A stretch of 64,000 nt of DNA from Adenophora triphylla var. japonica. Lineage: Eukaryota; Streptophyta; Magnoliopsida; Asterales; Campanulaceae. This document shows, one piece after another, positions 10,327-22,041 of the stretch. The position numbers and the translations under genes are program-made. The stretch is taken from NCBI GenBank assembly GCA_022495995.1, contig JAFEMH010006982.1, positions 42,318 to 106,317 on the forward strand. The letters run 5' to 3'. How positions within the stretch are numbered: position 1 is the stretch's first letter; every line of letters starts with the position of its first letter. The notes beneath the pieces are model-generated. The model made no database searches, was not told the DNA's origin, and saw only the letters and a program-made list of their open reading frames with translations.

Positions 10327-11110
10327 TTATCGAATACTCATGGACCTAACATGACCATCATGCTTCTGTCTGTGCGAGGGTCTTTCTAAGTGAATCCATA
10401 ATGTCATCATCGGTTGATACTTTGCATATTTTAACATCTTCTCATTCTTTATGAATTCTCGAAAAACATCTAAGTATGTGTTTAGATCACCGTTGTGACC
10501 TTGGTTCCATTGTTTTGCACAAATGACACTATATTTATCACAACAAAGTTCCACCGATTAGTGATACTTGGAACATTTCCAAAATACTAAATGAACTTTT
10601 GATCCAAACTGCCTCTTTTAGCAACATCATATGTTGCTAAAATTTGGCCTTAGTAGTAGAATCGACTACAATTTTCTGCTTGGAATTCTTCCAATCAAAA
10701 ACTGTACCTTTAATAAGCATAGACACAAACTCTAATTGCTATTTTAAATTAACTTTGTCAGTTTGGAAGCTAGCATCTATGTAACCCTTACAACAAGATT
10801 AACTTCCAACCTTTCAAATACCAAGAACGTATCCTTAGTTCTTATTAAGTACTTAAGGATCATCTTGACTGCCATCCAATGGTTCTCAACAGGATCAGAT
10901 TGGTATCGACTCGTCATGCTCAAAGCATATGAGACGTCGGGTCTAGTACAAGTTATGGCATACAAGACAGATCCAAATGCCGGAGCATATGGAACTTCAT
11001 TCATTCCCTTTTGCACATCAGTTGTCATAAGACAATGAGTATTGCTAAGAGAAACACCATGACCCATTGACAAGTTACTTTTCTTAGACTCTTCTAAGAA
11101 CCTTGTCAAT
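10327..11110 (-). pseudogene. Copia RNase H remnant (element A)
   Basis: Fragments of the C-terminal part of a Copia polyprotein. The clearest is MNEVPYAPAFGSVLYAITCT followed by TRPDVSYALSMTSRYQSDP, a motif string shared with plant Copia elements. Downstream, a short frame ends in a KHDGHVRSM-like tail close to the polypurine tract. Frames are broken every 100 to 250 bases. Non-functional. Confidence 0.75.
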
Positions 11111-12000
11111 GTGAGTATTTTGACTCAAACCAATTTATCCTTTTAGATCTATCTCTATAGATCTTGATGCCAAGGATGTAAGCGGCTTCACCCATATCTT
11201 TCATTGAGAAACATTTCCTTGACCAAGACTTGACAGTCTTAAGTGTCGAAACTTTGTTTTTCCAATGAGAAAAATATCGTTGTAACATAACAATAGAAAT
11301 AATACTACGCTCCCATTGAATTTCATGCATACACAATGTTCATTTTCGTACTTGATGAGGTCAAACTCTTTGACTGATTCATCAAAATGAATATTTCAAT
11401 TTCTTGAAGCTTGCTTCAACCCATCTCATGGATCTTTGCAACATGCATACTTTATTAGAATTTCTCGGATCGACAAAACTTCGGGTTGTGTACTATACAC
11501 ATCCTTAATAATCTTTCCTTTTAAGAAAGTCATTTGACATCCATTTTTCATATCACATGGTCACATTATGTGATAATGGCAATTGAAACTCTAACAGACT
11601 TCGACATTGTAACTGGCAAAAAGGTTTCAATATAGTCAATACTATGAATTTGCCTAAATTTCTTTGCTACAATCCTTAGTCATGAAAGTATGCATCTTTC
11701 TTTCCATCCATGTCGGTCTTGAAGACCTACTTGCACCTTTAGTTTTCACAACTTTAGGTGGATCAATCAAGTTCCAAACTTGATTATCAGCCATGGATTG
11801 TAATTCGGACTTCATGGCCTCTTGCCATTTTTTCGAATCAGGAGAGGACATCGCTTCTTGATAGCAAGTAGGTTCATCATTTTCGATAAACTCCACTTCA
11901 TCACTTTCCGTAACGAGAAATCAATATTTCTTGAGTTCGGATCGTAACCTATCCGATCTACGACGGACTTGTGCATCTTGAACCGGTTCCACAACTCCTT
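11106..12000 (-). pseudogene. Copia reverse transcriptase remnant (element A)
   Basis: Minus-strand fragments recognisable as reverse transcriptase: PDSKKWQEAMKSELQSM and NQVWNLIDPP at 11654-11896, which match the start of the domain, and FSMKDMGEAAYILGIKIYRD at 11106-11336, which follows the catalytic loop. The middle, including the expected YVDD, is scrambled by indels. The gene cannot be translated. Confidence 0.75.
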
Positions 12001-13350
12001 GTGAACTTGGTTCCATCTCTACTCTTGGTTCCATATTATTTTCGAGTTCTTGAACTTCTTCAAGATTAATTTTACTCCCACTAGATTCTTTATTGAGAAA
12101 CTATTTCTCAAGAAACGAATCGTATAGAGCAACAAACATTTTGTTCTCTTTGCGGTTGTAAGATTAATTTTCGCAAATAACCTTTGTCAGATTTAGGTGC
12201 TAACTTATCGAAGACATGTCTCTTTATATAAGTTTTGCAAACCCAAATTTTCATGAAAGACAAATTAAGTTTTCTTTCATGCCACATCTTATGTGGGGCC
12301 TTAGGAACCGATTTAGTAAGGACTCAATTCAGTGTAACCGCATTATTTCTAATGCATATCCTCAAAAGGAAATAGAAAAATCAAATTGACACATCATCGA
12401 ATGAACCATGTCCTACAAGGTTCAATTTCTCCTATCAGGCACACCATACAATGTGGTGTTTCGGGTGGAGTCAACTCTGAAACGATTTCATAGTTTTGAA
12501 ATGATTGTCAAACTCTTGGCTCAAATATTCACAACCTCGATCTAATCAAAGTACTTAATAGTTTTGCCAAGTTATTATGTACTTCATCTTGAAATGTTTG
12601 AAATATCTCAAACGATTCACCTTTGGACTTCATCAGATAAACATAGTCATATCTAGATAAGTCATCGGTGGATGTGATGAAACACCAAAATCCTCCCCTA
12701 GCAATGCTGCTTAATAGTCCATATACATCTCATGTATCATGACTAATAAGTCACTAGCCCTCCCACTACTCTTAGTGTAGGGTGGTTTGGTCAATAATCT
12801 CAACAAACAAGATTCACATTCCTCAAATGATTCAGAGTCATATGAGTCTAAAAGTCCATGTTAATGGAGTTTAAATATATGTTTCTTATTTATCTGACCA
12901 AGCCGGCAATGCCATATGAACGCGTTGTTCATATAATTCGGTTTAGATTTTCCATTTATATTATAGATATTTTCAATATTATTTTGTTTATTATCATCAA
13001 GGATATGAAGACCATTCAATGACATATGCAATACAATAAGGCATATCATTAAATAAATATAAAACTTCTTATTCTCAATAAAAAAAATTATATCCTTCAT
13101 CATCCATATAAGAAACGAAAATAATACTCCTACTCAAATTCGGAACTTAGCAACATTTGTTCGAAACATGTACTAGTTCACTAGGTAAATTGACTTCATA
13201 AGTCCCTATGGCTAATGCAGCAACTCTTGCTTCATTCTCACGCATAGGTTTAATTTACCTTCTTTGAGTAGCTTTCTATTCTTTGTTCCTTGCACATCTA
13301 AACAAATGTGGGATCCATATCCGGTATCATATACCCAAGAACAAGAAGTT
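12001..13350 (-). pseudogene. Copia integrase/pre-integrase remnant (element A)
   Basis: A short minus-strand frame at 12861-13103 ends FIWHCRLGQINKKHI, the start of the integrase zinc domain. Between 12000 and 12800 the sequence parallels the integrase region of element B (matching CTCATGTGGGGCCTTAGGAA-type blocks), but no frame longer than about 60 codons survives. Confidence 0.65.
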
Positions 13351-14050
13351 CAAAGGAAAATATATATCATATAGATACTTGAAGTAGTAGCAATCATATT
13401 GCCCTTCTTCACATTTTAGGCCTTCCTAATAAGCCTTGCAACTTTGCTCTCAATGACAATCTCATTACAATGTTAGCAAAATGCATCCTTTTAAGACACT
13501 TTGGGTTTAGCCTCTTCAGCTTTGGCAACTTTTGCCCCAGGTTTAGCAACCTTTGATTTACCTTCTTTACCTTCCTTTATGAACCCCTTTCTTGTATTAA
13601 CCATTAATACACTTGCGGATTGCTCCTTTTTCATCTCATGCATTAGGAGCCTTCACCACAACATACATCTTTTGCCTACCTTGCACTTGGAACATTTTCT
13701 TTGTGCGTTGTACTAGAACAAAAGTAACTTCCATATTTTCAAGGTTCTTCATAAGAGCCTTTAAACATGGTGGCAATTATAAGGCAAGCAATATTATTAG
13801 AGTCATCAATATGTTTCTAATGTTGCTTCTTATTTGCCCTTTGCAACATTTGCAGTAGGTTCAGCAGGAATGGATTCATCACATTTGCCTAAGAACCATT
13901 CTTTAGGCTTCTGATCCAATCAGAATTATCTGTACCGTTTCTTTCGAACTTTGTCCTTCATAAGGATGAATCGCAATTTATTGAGTAATGCTACTTCTAC
14001 AACAAAATATGCAAATTATATAAACACATATTAATATCAACACATTTATC
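13351..14050 (-). pseudogene. gag: Copia gag remnant (element A)
   Basis: Aligns by eye with 46780-47420 of element B. On the minus strand it contains lysine-rich AKPK-type stretches and a degenerate zinc-knuckle region near 13430-13510. No intact frame. Confidence 0.55.
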
Positions 14051-14759
14051 ATCTAAGAGAAAATCATGTATTTCACAAATACTCTCACTAAATTATACAC
14101 CTTCCAATGCAAATAAGCATAATATACATTTAATGGGCTAAGATCCAACTTTAATTTAATCTCAAGTACGCTATGGCGCACCGCTCAAGATTAAAATTAA
14201 TTAGGTAGAAAACATCAATCATATCGTATATGACTCTTAGATCTTTTATGAGATTTATTTAAGACATCATATGTCTAAGCATATTTTAATCTCATCTTAT
14301 GCCTTGGGTCCAAAAACCATTTTGATAACCCAATTAAGTTCATCTACTTTAAACGTATAGGAACCACCATTTTCTCATCTTGCTCGCACAACGAATAGAA
14401 TCAAAGCACCTTGCTATGGCAAGCCCACCCAAAACTATCCGAGTGGTCTCAAGTGTTTTAATCATGGATTGACATAAAGAACTTAAAAGTTAATAAAGGT
14501 TCTTTAAAGCAGATTATAAGCATATCAGCAAAGATAATCATAATCGCGCACCAGGTAAGTTTCCAGAAAAATAGGTGAGCCACAAGGACTGCTTAAGTAC
14601 CAAATCTCTCCTTCGACATAACTCTCCTAGACATGCATAATTAGAATACCAGCTCTGATTTGCAACATAATCAATACTTTGTATATTGACTTGCTTTCTC
14701 ACAAACAATCAGATATCTTTAAATTTTGCGTAAACTGACTTATTTTTCATAAACAATCA
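14051..14759 (-). other. Leader region of element A, first part
   Basis: Non-coding, AT-rich sequence paralleling 47420-48190 of element B (for example CTCTCCTAGACATG and TTTCATAAACAATC). It is the 5' untranslated part of A, cut by the insertion of element C after AATCA at 14755-14759. Confidence 0.6.
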
Positions 14760-15384
14760 TGAAAGAAATGGAGCGGCTAGGAATTGCACAGGAACACAAA
14801 ACTAACTGATGTGAGTCCTGATGCTATCGTACCAGCACTAGCACAACAGAGAAATGCAGCGGAATAATAAAATAGAAAAGAAATAAACAAAGGTTTAAAC
14901 ACTTATCTACAGCAATATGCTGTAGACAATAAACTTTTCTTATTAAATCACTTTCGAACCTATTACAAAAGGTAAACTAAGAGAATGACAAAATAACCAA
15001 AGAGAACTCTCACACAAAAACACTCCTTACAAGTCTATACTAACTCAGCCTTTCAGAGTGTAAAAACCCGTATCTATGGAACTGCCTTGGGTCGTGTATT
15101 TATAGACAAGGAGTTTCAGCCTTGATGGGTAAGGATGACCTTGATTGGATAGCTTGATTATCATCAATCTTTCTTTATCTCTTTATCTTTCTCCAAGCTA
15201 TCTTTATTCCATGTGAGAGTCCTAAAATAAACAACCAAAATAATACTAAAAACATAATAAATTTCGGTTAATAGGTTAGTAAATAAAAGAAAAATATTTA
15301 CTTAATTTAAATACAAAGAAAGTAACAAAACATAATTAAGTCAACCTCTTTGACTTGGCCAAGTGTGATGCTATCACACTTTCA
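14760..15384 (-). repeat. 3' LTR of element C
   Basis: Begins TGAAAGAAATGG and ends CACACTTTCA, with TGAAAG/CTTTCA inverted ends. It contains two strong hairpins: CTACAGCA-ATA-TGCTGTAG at 14907-14925 and AAGTGTGAT-GCT-ATCACACTT at 15361-15381. Confidence 0.95.
15097..15104 (-). promoter_or_regulatory. TATA box in 3' LTR of element C
   Basis: TATAAATA on the minus strand. The same box is at 24304-24311 in the 5' LTR, where it would drive the element. Confidence 0.6.
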
Positions 15385-15386
15385 AT

Positions 15387-15394
15387 CTCCCCCT
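15387..15394 (-). promoter_or_regulatory. Polypurine tract of element C
   Basis: AGGGGGAG on the minus strand, two bases from the LTR. Further exact copies of this octamer occur at 15500-15507, 15795-15802 and 18200-18207. Confidence 0.8.
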
Positions 15395-15675
15395 GTTTTG
15401 TTGCTTTCTGTTCAAAAACAAATCTCAAGCACAATATATTTTAAACACAAATAAGCTAAAGATTATCAATCACAAGATATGAGATGGAGAGCTCGAACGC
15501 TCCCCCTAAATACTAGCTATTTAAAAACCATAAACTACCATGTTCAAACATGTCCAAAACTAACCAAAATAAACCAAACCAAAGCAAAAACAAGCATCAC
15601 CATTGTTCCTAATAAAAACACAAAATTAAAATTGTTTTTAAAACATCATAACCAACGATAACAGAAGAACCCCAT
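15395..15675 (-). other. Spacer between third ORF and 3' LTR (element C)
   Basis: AT-rich, non-coding. Holds an extra polypurine-tract copy at 15500-15507 followed on the plus strand by TAAA, as also at 18200. Confidence 0.6.
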
Positions 15676-17889
15676 TCAGTTAAAGGTTCTGCTCCAGTTC
15701 AGATTTGGATTCTCCTCCATTTTAGCTTGAGTTTTCGCAAGCAATTCCCACCTGAAATCATGACTTACTTCTTCATAAACACGACTTGAGCTAGCTCCCC
15801 CTTTTTGATCAGAAAGCGCATCCCTTGCAGCCAACAATTTGTTCCTTCTCGCTGATACTTCCTTGAACTGTACCCTTGTGTTGAGCATCCATCTTTCTAA
15901 AAACTTAATTTCATCAGAGAGTACCTTTACTTGGTCCATATGTGGTGCTGGTGATGTACGCACATCTTCAGTAGCATCAACAGGTTCCTCTTCATCAACA
16001 TCTTGAGCATCTATTACTGGATCATCAGGAAATGCTACAGGCAGATCTACAGTCCTTGTGGGGCATTCTAACACAGGTTGGATACTGAAGGGTTCAATCT
16101 TTTCAACAGCCCTATCAGACATAAGTATCTCCACCCCTTGTTTCAAGCATAAGCCAGTAATTAAGCACGGAAAAGGAAGATCAGAGGGAAGCTCTTTCTC
16201 AGCAAACTGAACTATACTCCCAAAAATAACCTCACCCAAGTTAAACTCTTGACCATTAAAATTTTTATAGATTAGGTCAGCATGAGGCACAGTCACTATG
16301 TTCTTATTTGATGTGGGTTTCCAATTGAAGGTTGAGATTTTGAATAAAAATCCACAAAGAGAAGTGAGCATAGTACACTTGAACTGAGTGTGCCATGTGG
16401 GATCAAGACCATTGGTTATAGAGTTGGCAATATCATTTTTAGGTGCCATGGGAGGAAGGATGTGGGGAGAGGGAGCATGGAGAAAAATATTGATCATGGC
16501 AGGAGAAAAAGAAAGAATTTGATCACGAATTTTCACTTTTTCAAAATCATCAGACCTAGGATCTTGGATTGCTTGGACAAGACTAGCATAAAAATCACTA
16601 ACAAGAGAGGGATAAAAGAAATTGGGATATGACACAGAGTATAAAAGGCCCTTTTCTTCCAGGTACCTTTTCATGCCTACTTCCTCAAAAGTTTTATCAA
16701 TAACTCTTTCAACCAAAAAATCTTTCTTTCTAAAGAAACCAAACCTTTTCTTAACTGACTTAGACATAAATTTCTCAGGAGAGTGGGGGCTTACCTTCCT
16801 TGAGGAGGGTTTTGCTCTTGGGGTATGCCTAGACTTAGGCAATTGAGCTTTGGAGGAACTGACCTTCCTTAGGCTCCTTCTGGGTGAGGGTGCAGATGTG
16901 ATTACATCGTCAACAGCATCCTTCTTCTCAGTTTCAAGTTCATCTCTCCCAAGCTTAAACGTCTCATCTTCAGCTTCATCATCATCTGAACCAATATCAG
17001 ATGCTTGGGCAGAGATAGAACCAACAGCTTTAGCCTTTGCTTTCCTCATTTTTTCTTTACCCTTCCTTAGGTCCAAAAGAGCTTGTAGAGGTATATGCTC
17101 CTCCTCATCATATTCATCAACTTCAACACCCTCAGAATGAACTCCAGAATACCAATTGCCTGGAGATGACTGAGCAGGGGCTACAGGAGAGTTGACAGGA
17201 GGGGATGGAGTTGGAGATGTAGTAGTACCTTTGGTAACACGAGTAGGGGACAGAGTAGGTGTGGAGATCCTACTAGGTGGCAAATCCCCAGGCATAACAA
17301 TGACATGGGGAAAGATATCTCCCAAGTCTTGGGCAGCAGATTCGACTATTTCCTCAGCTTCCTTCAATTCCTCAAGCTCTACAGACTGAGCTCTTCTAGA
17401 CACAACTTTGAAAGCTTCAACATCCCCTTCATCTGATTCACTTGAGTACACAGTAAGACCACCCAAGTATTTTCTACGCTGAGATTGAGGTTTACCAGAG
17501 GAACTACCAGTCCCACTAGCAGCGGATTTTCCCCTTTTTCTCTTCAAATCAGCAGAGGGATCATAATCCTCATCCTCACCTTCAATGAAATCAGGCTCGG
17601 CCATATTAGGGCATACCTAAGGAGTATACTCTCCCATGTTGGGAGAAAAACCCTTCTGCCTAAGAGACCAGTTGGGACCCTTAGCCAAGCCAGCCACAGC
17701 ACCAACGGCCTTCAAATCACCAGGGTTGTCGGCGTCAATGGCATTGTCAGCAGCACCAGGGAGCGACATTGAGACTGGGGTAGCATCAGCATCGACATAA
17801 AGCTCCACGGCAGCTTCGGTTGGGGCCACCAGAGATGGAGGAGGTGAACGATCGGCGGTCGGAGAAGAGGGTTTAGATGGAGACGCCAT
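15676..17889 (-). pseudogene. Third ORF of Sirevirus element C, one nonsense codon
   Basis: A frame starting MASPSKPSSPTADRSPPP at 17889 runs to a single TAG at 17617-17619 and then continues without a shift through MAEPDFIEGEDEDYDPSADL (Met at 17604) for 642 codons to 15676. Four in-frame codons lie between the stop and that Met. The N-terminal half is acidic, Ser/Pro-rich and has basic clusters (KRKRGK; KSRHTPRAKPSSRK). The middle (about residues 285-510 of the 642) is globular, with KRYLEEKGLLYSVSYPNFF and LVSDFYASLVQAI motifs resembling the plant transposon-protein domains found in many plant elements (low certainty). The C-terminus is helical and may form a coiled coil. It sits where Sireviruses carry an env-like ORF, but I see no signal peptide or membrane segment. 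Confidence 0.75.
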
Positions 17890-17942
17890 GAGCAGAGGAA
17901 CAAACAGAGAGAAGATTTGGAATTTCTAAGAGTTTTGATCAC

Positions 17943-18885
17943 AATGGCCGGAGAGGGTTTTGATATTTAAGTAATGTGATTGCACTCATTAACTCTCACT
18001 AGGCTTAGGTTACTGTTGAGAAATTATAATTTCATTTGAACTTAACTAGAACAAAACTCTTTGGCCGGTTGAGATCCTAGGAGTAATTAAGCCCTTAACT
18101 TCCTTGGAGACTTGGATGATAAAGATAAACACCAATAAGAAATAATCCTTTTAGATAATGTACTTACCCTAGAGACAATAAAAAATCCACATTCTTATAC
18201 TCCCCCTAAACATATGGACATTAAAAAAAAATTTATAAGAAATTTTGTTGAGCATAAAATATTTTAACACAAATAAATTCGAAGGAGAAAAAAACATTTG
18301 TTTAAAATTTTCACCAAGGGCCAGGTTGACCTAAAATTTTGTCTAAACATAATGATGCATAATTTACACACATGTGAAGGATAAATCTCAGTATATGTGT
18401 GGCATAGTATGTAATTACATCATGGGACGCATTTCCTCTGAGAAAGTCAATGAATTGAAATCTTGTCTTGCTTGGCCTCTAGAATGCTTCCACACATAAT
18501 ATTTTTGTGGAAAAATATATTATGGATAGCTTTCACTCTTCATTATTCTCATGGATAGCCTTCTTTCGAATGATCTTTTCAATTTGACCCAAACTTTCTC
18601 TTGATGTCATTTTGATCACATTGAAATGACTACATACCATGGATGGAGTAGCTGTTTCCCAATTTTTTTTTTATTTTTGCACCCACCAAGAGACATCTAG
18701 TAAGATAAATTTAGAGTCAACAGTTGTTGACTACTATTTAAGAAGGATTCACAATTCAGAGAGGAAACAAGTCAAAGAGGCAATACATGTGACCACACTG
18801 AGATAAATCAAGCAATGTATTTTTTTTGTTAGAGTTGTAGTATACAGGTGTTAGATATGATGTGACCACACAGGGGATCACATCA
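17943..18885 (-). other. Untranslated region between RNase H and third ORF (element C)
   Basis: About 940 AT-rich bases without a gene. Contains a polypurine-tract copy (18200-18207). On the minus strand this precedes the third ORF and could hold its promoter or a splice acceptor. Neither is clear. Confidence 0.5.
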
Positions 18886-19650
18886 TTATATTGCACACAA
18901 ACTCAGAGATTTCCTTAGAGTGGAAAATCTCTGAAAATCAAGGGCTTTGGTGAAAATGTCAGCCAACTGTTTTTCAGTGCTAATTGATTCCATGCTAATA
19001 ATTTTTTGCTCAACAAGATCACGAATAAAATGATGTCTAATGTCGATGTGTTTAGTACGTGAGTGTTGAACAAGATTTTTTGATATTTCTATGGCACTTA
19101 GATTATCACAAAAAACAGTTAGGATATCACTTTTAAGACCATAATCTTTAATCATCTGATTCATCCAAAGGAGTTGAGAACAACAACTCCCTACAGCCAC
19201 ATATTCTGACTCAACAGTAGATAGGGATACACATTTCTGTTTTCTACTATACCAAGATACTAAATTGTTTCCAAGATAAAAACAACCTCCAGTTGTGCTT
19301 TTCCTATCATCAGTCTTGCCTGCCCAATCAGAGTCACTGAATCCTATCAGATTTGTATTGGTTTCTCGAGTATAGCTTAGCCCTAAATTGATAGTTTCAC
19401 CAACATATCTAATAATTCTTTTTATAGCTTTGAGGTGGGATAATTTGGGGCAAGCTTGATATCTAGCACACAGGCATACACTAAACATGATGTCTGGACG
19501 ACTTGCTGAAAGGTACAACAAGCTCCCAATCATACTTCTATATAAGGTGGGGTCAACATCCTCACCATTCTCATCTTTGCACAATTTTTGGGATGATCCC
19601 ATAGGGGTTTTAAAGTGAGAGGCATTGTCAAGAGAGAATTTTTTAACCAA
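18886..19650 (-). pseudogene. Copia RNase H (element C)
   Basis: A 254-codon open frame with the complete RNase H domain: GSLLYLSASRPDIMFSVCLC at the junction, then IGFSDSDWAGKTDDRKSTTG, SRKQKCVSLSTVESEYVA, CDN, HIDIRHHFIRD and KQLADIFTKALD. All expected acidic residues are present. The domain is intact but separated from reverse transcriptase by a break near 19650-19696. Confidence 0.9.
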
Positions 19651-19695
19651 GTTTTTGGCATATTTACTTTGAGAGATAAAAATTCCTTCCTTATT

Positions 19696-20697
19696 TTATT
19701 TTATTTGAAGGCCTAGAAAGTAGGTTAACTCACCAATCATTCTCATTTCAAAGGTGGTGGTCATACTTGTGACAAAATAGTCTAACATATCTTTGGAAGA
19801 TGATCCAAATACAATGTCATCAACATAAATTTGTGCCACCAAGATCCCTACATTTTCTTTTAAAATAAATAAGGTTTTATCTACCTCACCTCTTTTAAAC
19901 CCCATTTGTATGAGGTGTTCAGTTAGCCTCCCATACCAAGCTCTAGGGGGCTTGTTTTAAGTCATATAGGGCCTTTTTCAGCTTATAGACATGATCAGGG
20001 AAATGGGGATCAGTGAAGCCCTTAGGTTGTTCAACATAGGCTTCTTCATTTAGGACACCATTCAAAAAAGCACTATTAACATCCATTTGATGTAGAGTAA
20101 TGTCCAAATAACAAGCAATAGCAAGTAAAAGTCTAATTGATTCTATCCTAGCAACAGGAGCAAATGTTTCTTCAAAATCTATTCCTTCTATTTGGGTGTA
20201 ACCTTGGGCTACAAGCCTAGCTTTATTTCTGGTAATTTGCCCATTTTCATCAGTTTTGTTTTTAAAAATCCACTTAGTTCCTATTACATTTCCTCTTATA
20301 GAAAATATAGGCCTAGGAACTAGAGCCATACTTCATATTTCTCAAATTGATTTAATTCCTCTTGCATTGCAATAATCCAATTATCATCTTTCATAGCTTC
20401 TACAACATTCTTAGGTTCAATATTGGAGACAAAACAGCAAGAACTAACCTTGTTCACTTGTGATTCAACATAACTTAGCCCAGCCAACTCACGGTAGTTG
20501 ACTCTTGACTTTTCCCTTTTGCTAATTTTCTCGTTTACATCACCCACTACTTGAGATATTGGGTGATTCTTTTGTACTCTGCTGGGTATGTCTTTGGTCC
20601 TATCCAAATTACCCTCTTTCACAAATCGTAATCTTGATTCGAACCCATTTTGTTTGCCCTGATGTAGGTGTTGATGTGCTCGCATCAGTACTTGCAT
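19696..20697 (-). pseudogene. Copia reverse transcriptase, frameshifted (element C)
   Basis: Three overlapping minus-strand frames cover the domain: VVEAMKDDNWIIAMQEELNQ (20320-20697), [14 protein letters not shown] through [18 protein letters not shown] and [11 protein letters not shown] to [11 protein letters not shown] (19943-20329), and the catalytic YVDD with QIYVDDIVFGS (YVDD at 19816-19827). At least two one-base shifts are needed to join them (near 20325 and 19930). Typical Sirevirus/Maximus-like sequence. Confidence 0.9.
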
Positions 20698-22041
20698 CTA
20701 CTTTCTGCAGTCCATTTTGCTGCGTCTGTTCAGTATGATTCTGAGTTTCCTGCATAGTCTCTATACAATCTGAGACATCATCTTCAAGAGATTTTAAATT
20801 TAAGTCAGCAGTATCATCAAATGTAACATTAATTGATTCCATCACAGTTTTGGTTCTAAGGTTGTAAACCCTATAAGCACGACTATTTGTGAAATATTTA
20901 AGAAAAACAGCTTTGTCACTTTTGGAATCAAATTTAGATAAATAATCTCTATCATTTAGAACATAGCATATGCATCCAAAAATATGAAAATATTTAAGAG
21001 TAGGTTTTTTACCAAGGAGGTTTTCATAGGGAGTCATGGTTGATCCAACTCTCAAATAAACTCTATTTCCTATGTGACAAGCAGTATTAAGAGCTTCAGC
21101 CCAAAATCGTTTAGAGATGTTTTTAGAACTAAGCATGACACGAGCCATCTCTTGCAATGTGCGATTTTTTTTTCTGCAACCCCATTTTATTGAGGTGTTT
21201 TAGGGGCTGAAAAATCATGGGTGATTCCTTTGGAGTCACAAAATTTTGAGAACAAGGTGTTCTCATATTCAGTTCCATGATCAGACTTAATTTTGATAAC
21301 TTTCTTACGATACAAATTTTTCACCTTTTTGTACCAAACTTTAAAAACCTCAAGTGCTTCAGATTTTTATTTTAAATATAGCACCCAAGTATACCTAGAG
21401 AAATCATCTACACAAACAAACAAATACTTCTTTTTACCTAAGCTCTCAACCTCAATTGGTCCCATAAGGTCAGTATGTATTAATTTCAAAATTTCAAACG
21501 TGGAACTTTTTTCAACCTTTGGGTGAGAGGCTTTGGTTTGCTTGCCCTTTTGACAAGGACCACACACACTTGATTGTTTAAAGTCAAGCTTGGGCAAGTG
21601 TTTAACAGCATCAAATCTAACTAGTTCTTCTATTTTCCTATAGCTAGCATGTCCTAACTTTTGATGCCATAGTTCAAGTTCATTTGTTTTGGAGCTAAGA
21701 CAGGATAAATTGTCACCAAATTTATAACAATTATCTTGAGACCTTACTCCAGTGAATATGCATTGATTAGTGTTATCAAACACTTTACACTCATGTTTGT
21801 CAAAATTAACATGCAAATTGTCATCACACAGTTGGCTTATACTAATAAGATTAGCTTTCAAACCCTCTACATGATAGACATTTTTCAGTTTAGTCATGTT
21901 ATTCACACATGAAGTACCTTTACCTACAATCTTACCTTGTGCTCCTCCCCCATAATTTACATTCCCACCTTTGATAGTGATGTAATCCGTGAGGAATTCT
22001 GCATTACCTGTCATGTGCCTTGAGCACCCGCTATCAAAGTA
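20609..22041 (-). pseudogene. Copia protease and integrase, interrupted (element C)
   Basis: The protease motif FDSGCSRHMTGN starts at about 22038, with the catalytic Asp codon at 22033-22035. A 215-codon frame follows with the pre-integrase and HHCC motifs (LWHQKLGHAS, CGPCQKGKQ) and the first catalytic Asp (HTDLMGPIEV). Between 21160 and 21360 the core continues as SDHGTEYEN, but with a stop in place of Gln in the TPQ-NG stretch and a frame change. The C-terminal part (FWAEALNTACHIGNRVYLR, IFGCICYVLN) is at 20609-21157. Confidence 0.85.

Noticed and set aside
10763..11038. A plus-strand frame in element A.
   Set aside because: It lies opposite recognisable Copia RNase H sequence on the minus strand and has no domain of its own.
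16390..17389. Several plus-strand frames opposite the third ORF of element C.
   Set aside because: They are shadows of the minus-strand frame, with serine-rich low-complexity translations.
15676..17604. Calling the third ORF of element C a viral-type envelope gene.
   Set aside because: I see no signal peptide, membrane span or cysteine-rich ectodomain. Only its position is env-like.
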